In this document: positions 31,082 to 35,488 of the stretch, one piece after another
How positions within the stretch are numbered: the first letter of the stretch is position 1
How the letters are laid out: each line of letters begins with the position of its first letter
Position numbers and translations under genes: made by a program
The notes under the pieces: generated by a model
What the model saw: only the letters and a program-made list of their open reading frames with translations
Database searches by the model: none
What the model was told of the DNA's origin: nothing
Source of the DNA: Candidatus Pseudoscillospira falkowii
Lineage (GTDB): Bacteria > Bacillota > Clostridia > Oscillospirales > Oscillospiraceae
Assembly: GCA_904374485.1 (NCBI GenBank)
Contig: CAJFFX010000034.1
Coordinates: 1 to 35,488 of the forward strand
Reading direction: 5' to 3'
DNA: 35,488 nt

Positions 31082-33736
31082 ATGAATGTCAGAAACGGCA
31101 AATGTATCCGCCACCTGGCCTGGAAGAGTTTACAGGCCAGCCGCACCCGGAATCTCATCGCCATCGCGGCCATCGCCCTGACAGCGGTGCTGTTTACCTC
31201 CCTGTTCACCATCGCCCTGTCCATCAACGAGGGCTTCCAGCAGTCCAACTTCCGCCAGGTGGGGGGCTTCTCCCACGGCGGGTTCAAGTACCTGACGGAG
31301 CAGCAGGCCGAGGAGCTGAAGGACGACCCCCTGATCGGCCAGTACGGCATGCGGCGCTTCCTCGGCATGCCCACCGGCGTGCCCTTCAACAAGTCCCATG
31401 TGGAGGTAAGCTGGTGCGACGAAAACGAGGCCCACTGGATGTACTGCGACCCGGTGGAGGGCACTCTGCCGGAGGAAGGCACCGACCAGGCCGCCACCGA
31501 CACCCGCGTGCTGGAGCTGCTGGGAGTAGAGCCGGAGATCGGCGCGGCCTTCACCCTCACCTTTGATGTGGACGGACACGAGACCACCCAGAGTTTCACC
31601 CTATCCGGCTGGTGGGAGTACGACGGGGCCATCGTGGCAAACCACGTCCTGGTCCCCGAAAGCCGGGTGGACGCGGTCCTGGCCGAGTGCGGCGTGGACC
31701 CCAACGCCCCCGCCGACACCATGACCGGCACCTGGAACCTGGACGTGATGCTGAAAAGCGGCGCCCGGCACATCGAGCAGGACTTGAACCAGATTTTGAC
31801 CAACCACGGCTATCAGAGCGAGACCGCCGGGGACAACTATATCGACACCGGCGTCAACTGGGGCTACACCGGGGCCCGGATCTCCGACATCGCAGACCCC
31901 ACAGTGGTCATCGCCATCGCCGCCGTGGCCCTGCTGATCATCTTCACCGGCTATCTCATCATCTACAACGTGTTCCAGATCTCCGTGGCCGGGGATATCC
32001 GGTTCTATGGCCTGCTCAAGACCATCGGCACCACCCCCCGGCAGCTGCGGCGGATCATCCGGCTCCAGGCCCTGGCCCTTTCCGCTGCCGGCATTCCCAT
32101 TGGCCTGGTCATCGGCTGGCTCATCGGCGGGCAGCTGACCCCGGTGATCGCGGCCCGGCTCAACGGCGTGCTGGCCGTCACTTCTGTCAGCCCCTGGATC
32201 TTCGTCATCGCCGCCCTGTTCGCCCTGTTCACCGTGCTTCTCTCCTGCCGCAGGCCGGGGAAAATGGCGGCCAAGGTCTCCCCGGTGGAGGCGGTGCGCT
32301 ACGCCGAGGGCGGCGGGAAACCCCGCGCCAAGGGCCGCAAAGCCCGGAGGGTCAGCCCCCTCTCCATGGCCTGGGCCAACCTGGGCCGCAGCCGGGGCAA
32401 GACGGTGGTGACCGTCCTCTCCCTGTCCCTGGCGGTGGTGCTGCTCACCGTGACGGTGAACTTCGCCGGCGGCTTCGACATGGACAAGTACGTGTCCAAC
32501 TTCACCGCCAGCGACTTCATCGTGGCAGGCGCCGGCAAGTTCCAGACCAGCACCACATTCAGCGCGGAACAGGCCGTGCCCCAGTCCGCCATGGACGCCA
32601 TCGACGATCAGGGCGGCGTCACCGACGGCGGCGTGGTGTACGGCCAGACCTTCGGGGCGCTGGAGTACGTCACCGAGGACTGGTTCCGGCAGAATAAAGA
32701 GCGCTTTTACACTCCGGAGCAGATGGACAACCTGATCCGCCTGACCGACCGGAACGAGGCGGGCCTGCTGGCCGACCGGGTCCAGCTCTCCGGCATGAGC
32801 CCCTTTACCCTGGATCACCTGACGGTGCTGGAGGGGGACCTGTCCCCCCTCTATGAGCCGGGCAGCCGGAACATCGCCGCCGTGTACGCCGAGGACGACT
32901 ACGGAAACGCAGACATGAACTCCCACTGGGCCCGGCTGGGGGACACGGTCACGGTGCGGTATGTGGAGGAGAGCGAGTTCTACGACCCGGACACCGGCGA
33001 GGTATGGGCCGCGTACGAGGACATCCCCGACGGAGCCAACTGGGTGGAGCGGCCGACGAAGTACCGGGACGTGGACTACACCGTGGCCGCCCTGGTGACG
33101 GTGCCCTCCGCCCTCTCCTACCGCTACTACGGCGCGGACGAATTCATCCTGAACGACCGAACCTTTGTGCAGGACACCGGCACGGACAGCGTTATGTACT
33201 ACGCCTTCGACACCACCGACGAGGCCAACGGGGATATGGAGGCCTTCCTGGCGGATTACACTGAGAACGTCAACCCGGAGCTGGACTACGAGAGCAAGGC
33301 CACCTACGTCGCCGAGTTTGAGAGCATGCGCTCCATGTTCTGGCTCTGTGGCGGGGCGCTGAGCTTCATCGTGGGGCTGGTGGGGGTGCTCAACTTCTTC
33401 AACGCCGTCCTCACCGGCATCATTGCCCGCCGGCGGGAGCTGGCGGTGCTCCAGGCCGTGGGCATGACCGCAAAACAGCAGCGGACCATGCTGGTGTGGG
33501 AGGGCCTGCTGTACGCCCTGGGGGCGGCGGGGCTGGCCCTGCTGCTGGCCCTGGTGCTGGGGCCGGTGGCCTTCCGGGCGGTGGAGGGGCTGTTCTGGTT
33601 CTTCACCTACCGGCTGGACCTGACGGTCTTCCTGCTCATCGTCCCCCTGTTCGCCCTGCTGGGGGCGGGCATCCCCGTCCTCACCGGCCGCGCCGCCGCG
33701 CGCCGCACCGTGGTGGAGCGGCTGCGGGAGGAGTGA
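31082..33736 (+). CDS. FtsX/MacB-type ABC permease with two large outer domains
   Basis: 884 residues, ATG 31082. About eight TMs: near 21-45, then an outer domain (about 50-270), TMs near 276-301, 332-352, 362-381, a TM at about 440-464, a second outer domain (about 465-740), and TMs near 750-775, 800-822 and 840-862. Both halves end in FtsX-type permease cores, so the gene looks like an internal duplication with two extracellular regions. This differs from BceB (10 TMs, one large loop). Together with the ATPase it should move substrates or force across the membrane. Stop followed by a terminator at 33788. Substrate unknown. Confidence 0.9.
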   Translation: MNVRNGKCIRHLAWKSLQASRTRNLIAIAAIALTAVLFTSLFTIALSINEGFQQSNFRQVGGFSHGGFKYLTEQQAEELKDDPLIGQYGMRRFLGMPTGVPFNKSHVEVSWCDENEAHWMYCDPVEGTLPEEGTDQAATDTRVLELLGVEPEIGAAFTLTFDVDGHETTQSFTLSGWWEYDGAIVANHVLVPESRVDAVLAECGVDPNAPADTMTGTWNLDVMLKSGARHIEQDLNQILTNHGYQSETAGDNYIDTGVNWGYTGARISDIADPTVVIAIAAVALLIIFTGYLIIYNVFQISVAGDIRFYGLLKTIGTTPRQLRRIIRLQALALSAAGIPIGLVIGWLIGGQLTPVIAARLNGVLAVTSVSPWIFVIAALFALFTVLLSCRRPGKMAAKVSPVEAVRYAEGGGKPRAKGRKARRVSPLSMAWANLGRSRGKTVVTVLSLSLAVVLLTVTVNFAGGFDMDKYVSNFTASDFIVAGAGKFQTSTTFSAEQAVPQSAMDAIDDQGGVTDGGVVYGQTFGALEYVTEDWFRQNKERFYTPEQMDNLIRLTDRNEAGLLADRVQLSGMSPFTLDHLTVLEGDLSPLYEPGSRNIAAVYAEDDYGNADMNSHWARLGDTVTVRYVEESEFYDPDTGEVWAAYEDIPDGANWVERPTKYRDVDYTVAALVTVPSALSYRYYGADEFILNDRTFVQDTGTDSVMYYAFDTTDEANGDMEAFLADYTENVNPELDYESKATYVAEFESMRSMFWLCGGALSFIVGLVGVLNFFNAVLTGIIARRRELAVLQAVGMTAKQQRTMLVWEGLLYALGAAGLALLLALVLGPVAFRAVEGLFWFFTYRLDLTVFLLIVPLFALLGAGIPVLTGRAAARRTVVERLREE

Positions 33737-33787
33737 CGCAGATCCCCCGGGAGCACCGACGCCCTTGCGCCGCCCGAACGCGCGTCC

Positions 33788-33822
33788 AAAAGCGCCTGCC
33801 CTTGCAGGACAGGCGCTTTTTC
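33788..33822 (+). terminator. Terminator of the ABC module
   Basis: AAAGCGCCTG against CAGGCGCTTTTT with a short inner stem; T5 run. The gap 33823-33940 otherwise holds nothing I can identify. Confidence 0.85.
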
Positions 33823-33944
33823 CATCTCTCCCCGCGTCCTGCGGCCACCTGCTCCGCGGCGGAAAGGGGCCCGTTTTTGTCGTTTTCGTAATAGATTTTT
33901 AAGATACGGGGGGCTGAAATTAGGTAGATTTTTTCCCGGCGCTG

Positions 33945-33953
33945 TGTTACAAT
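33945..33953 (+). promoter_or_regulatory. Extended -10 promoter of queT
   Basis: TGT-TACAAT, extended -10; the expected start at about 33960 coincides with the first base of the structured leader. No clear -35. Confidence 0.6.
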
Positions 33954-33959
33954 AGGCGC

Positions 33960-34060
33960 GACAGGTTTCCACACCCTGTCCAAGCGCCGGCTCATTTCTG
34001 CCGGCGTTCGTTCGGTGGGGCGAAATTTCCCCGCCGTTCTCTAAATAAAAAATGGAAGGA
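33960..34060 (+). promoter_or_regulatory. preQ1-type riboswitch candidate upstream of queT
   Basis: The leader folds as three hairpins: P1 GACAGG/CCTGTC (33960-33965 with 33975-33980) with loop TTTCCACAC; a second CGCCGGC/GCCGGCG (33985-34006); and a third of 8 bp (34013-34036). An A-rich AAATAAAAAA strand follows. The P1 loop bases TTCCA (33967-33971) are complementary to TGGAA (34053-34057), inside the Shine-Dalgarno TGGAAGGA, giving an H-type pseudoknot. The P1 module AGG-TT-C...CACACCCT resembles preQ1-I aptamers (AGAGGTTCTAGC...ACACCCTCT). Class is uncertain (class I with insertions, or class III known in Faecalibacterium-like bacteria). Its position before queT supports the assignment. 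Confidence 0.65.
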
Positions 34061-34070
34061 TCCTGGAAAA

Positions 34071-34592
34071 ATGAAAAACTACTCTGTCCGTCAACTGACC
34101 TTTGCCGCCATGGTCGGCGCGCTGTACGCCATGCTCACGCTGGCGATCGCCCCCTTCGGCGGGGCCTACAGCCCCGTCCAGTGCCGCGTGTCCGAAGCGC
34201 TGTGCGTGCTCCCCTTCTTCTTTCCCGAGGCAAAGTGGGGATTGTTCATCGGCTGCATCGCGGCAAATCTCATCAGTCCCTACGGTCTGCCCGATCTGGT
34301 GCTCGGCTCCCTGGCGACCCTTCTGGCCGCCTGCGTCACCGCGAAGGTGCCGCGCCGCCTGAAATGGCTGGCGCCGCTGCCCCCTGTCGTGGCCAACGCC
34401 GCCATCGTCGGCGCGCTGCTGGCCTGGTACGGCGCGGGCTTCGGCCCGTCGTTCCCGGCGCTGTACGCTTTCAACGCCTTCACCGTGGGGCTGGGCGAGC
34501 TACTCTCCTGCTATGTATTGGGCGGCGTGCTGCTGGTCGTGATCCCGCGGCTCTCCTTTTTCCGCAGCCGGCTCCCGGCGGACAAGCTGTGA
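34071..34592 (+). CDS. queT: Queuosine-precursor transporter QueT
   Basis: 173 residues. Six or so TMs with the family start TFAAMVGALYAMLTLAIAPFGG, the SEALCVLPFFFPEAKWGLFIGC stretch and the closing CYVLGGVLLVVIPRLSF. QueT proteins are ECF-type S components that import preQ1/queuine-type precursors. Ribosome site GGAAGGA is 10 nt before the ATG and is part of a predicted pseudoknot. Translation control by preQ1 is the natural inference. ECF ATPases are not next to it, so it would use a shared ECF module. Confidence 0.9.
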   Translation: MKNYSVRQLTFAAMVGALYAMLTLAIAPFGGAYSPVQCRVSEALCVLPFFFPEAKWGLFIGCIAANLISPYGLPDLVLGSLATLLAACVTAKVPRRLKWLAPLPPVVANAAIVGALLAWYGAGFGPSFPALYAFNAFTVGLGELLSCYVLGGVLLVVIPRLSFFRSRLPADKL

Positions 34593-34649
34593 CCCTCCGC
34601 CCCGGCGCACCGCGCCGGGCACAATAACAGAAATGCGAGGTTTTCTTGT

Positions 34650-35488
34650 ATGAAAGTCAGAAAAGCTGTGATCCCCGCCGCCGGACTCGGCACCCGGATG
34701 CTCCCCGTCACCAAAACCGTGCCGAAGGAAATGCTCCCCATGGTAGACCGCCCCGTTATGCAGTATATCGTGGAAGAAGCCGTGGCCGCCGGCATCGAGG
34801 ATATCCTGATCATCACCAACCGCGGAAAAGACGTGATGGAGGATTACTTCGACTATGCCCCCGAGCTGGAGGACAAATTGAAAAAGGCCGGCAAGGACGA
34901 CCTGATCGAGCTGGTCCACCGCCCCGCCAACCTGGCCAATATCTTTTTCGTCCGCCAGAAGCAGACCCTGGGCCTGGGCCACGCCATCTATCAGGCCCGC
35001 AAATTCGTGGGCGACGAGCCCTTCGCCGTGCTGCTGGGCGACGATATCATCCGCGCCAAAACGCCGGTCATCGGCCAGCTGATCCGTGCGGCGGAGAAAT
35101 ACGAAGCCTCCGCCATCGGCGTCCAGCAGGTAAGCGACGAGGCCATCAGCCGCTATTCCTCCGTAGCCGTTTCCCCCCTGGAAGAGCGGGTGTTCAGCGT
35201 GTCTGACCTGAACGAAAAGCCCGCCCCGGCGGAAAAATTCTCCAATTATGCCATCCTGGGCCGCTATGTACTGATGCCGGAGATCTTTGAGATCCTGGCC
35301 CATCAGACCCCCGGCTACGGCGGCGAGATCCAGCTGACCGATGGCCTTGAGACCCTGTGCCATAGAGAGCGCATGGTCGCTGTGGACTTTGAAGGCCGGC
35401 GGTACGACACCGGCAATCTCTGCGGCTTCCTCGAAGCCACCCTGGAGATCGCCCTGGAGCACCCCGAAACCGGCGAATGGCTGAAGAA
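34650..35488 (+). CDS. galU: UTP-glucose-1-phosphate uridylyltransferase, truncated by window end
   Basis: Starts at ATG 34650 with GCGAGG upstream, 279 codons visible before the end. Nucleotidyltransferase motif VIPAAGLGTRMLPVTKTVPKEM (residues 7-28), D-loop LLGDDIIRAK, and DGLETL near the end are GalU signatures. It makes UDP-glucose for cell-envelope sugars. 58 bp after queT; whether it shares that transcript is not certain, since a GC-rich hairpin without T run lies between. Confidence 0.93.
   Translation, partial: MKVRKAVIPAAGLGTRMLPVTKTVPKEMLPMVDRPVMQYIVEEAVAAGIEDILIITNRGKDVMEDYFDYAPELEDKLKKAGKDDLIELVHRPANLANIFFVRQKQTLGLGHAIYQARKFVGDEPFAVLLGDDIIRAKTPVIGQLIRAAEKYEASAIGVQQVSDEAISRYSSVAVSPLEERVFSVSDLNEKPAPAEKFSNYAILGRYVLMPEIFEILAHQTPGYGGEIQLTDGLETLCHRERMVAVDFEGRRYDTGNLCGFLEATLEIALEHPETGEWLK

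Overview
The window is visibly GC-rich bacterial DNA with strong AGGAGG-type ribosome sites, TTGACA/TATAAT promoters and compact T-tailed hairpin terminators. Gene content points to a strictly anaerobic Firmicute of class Clostridia, probably an Oscillospiraceae/Ruminococcaceae-like gut organism: reverse rubrerythrin with PerR, a 2x[4Fe-4S] ferredoxin, zinc-ribbon membrane proteins, a queT transporter with a preQ1-type leader, and a vanG-type module. The taxonomic assignment is inference; no rRNA is present.

Layout. 1-2629 (mostly minus strand): a DUF2089-type regulator with a membrane protein cut by the window edge, deoC with a HAD phosphatase, and a small membrane-protein pair that includes a 28-residue ORF. 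2691-6700 (plus): a cluster of envelope proteins, namely three zinc-ribbon/TM proteins and two lipoproteins; one lipoprotein is a near-copy of the outer domain of the preceding zinc-ribbon protein. 6698-7672: a ribbon-helix-helix regulator divergent from a lipoprotein, with a perfect 15-bp inverted repeat over a consensus promoter. 7756-9227: ferredoxin, rubrerythrin and PerR. 9334-14844 (minus): an EF-G paralogue, a 758-residue protein that looks like a catalytically dead P-type ATPase, and rlmB. 15096-18387: ftsH, pyridoxamine kinase and tRNA-Leu(UAG).

18643-24160 is a vanG-type glycopeptide-resistance module (vanR, vanS, vanG ligase, vanXY, a hexapeptide acyltransferase, vanT-like serine racemase). 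Two same-orientation copies of a 29-nt sequence bracket it, and it lies just downstream of the tRNA-Leu gene, with gene debris on both sides. The racemase is soluble: it lacks the membrane domain of classical VanT, while an unrelated acyltransferase gene is embedded in the operon. The enzymes together would make D-Ser, join it to D-Ala and remove D-Ala-D-Ala ends from precursors.

24576-28522: thioredoxin reductase, a double-GNAT acetyltransferase, a small GNAT-like protein and a PutP-type sodium/solute symporter. 28729-33736: response regulator, small sensor kinase, ABC ATPase and an 884-residue FtsX-type permease, with a terminator-like hairpin between the regulatory and transport genes. 33944-35488: a structured preQ1-type leader whose P1 loop can pair with the Shine-Dalgarno region, then queT and galU (cut by the window end).

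Most likely to reward follow-up: the repeat-bracketed van module with its extra acyltransferase, the dead P-type ATPase, the zinc-ribbon/lipoprotein cluster, and the queT leader.
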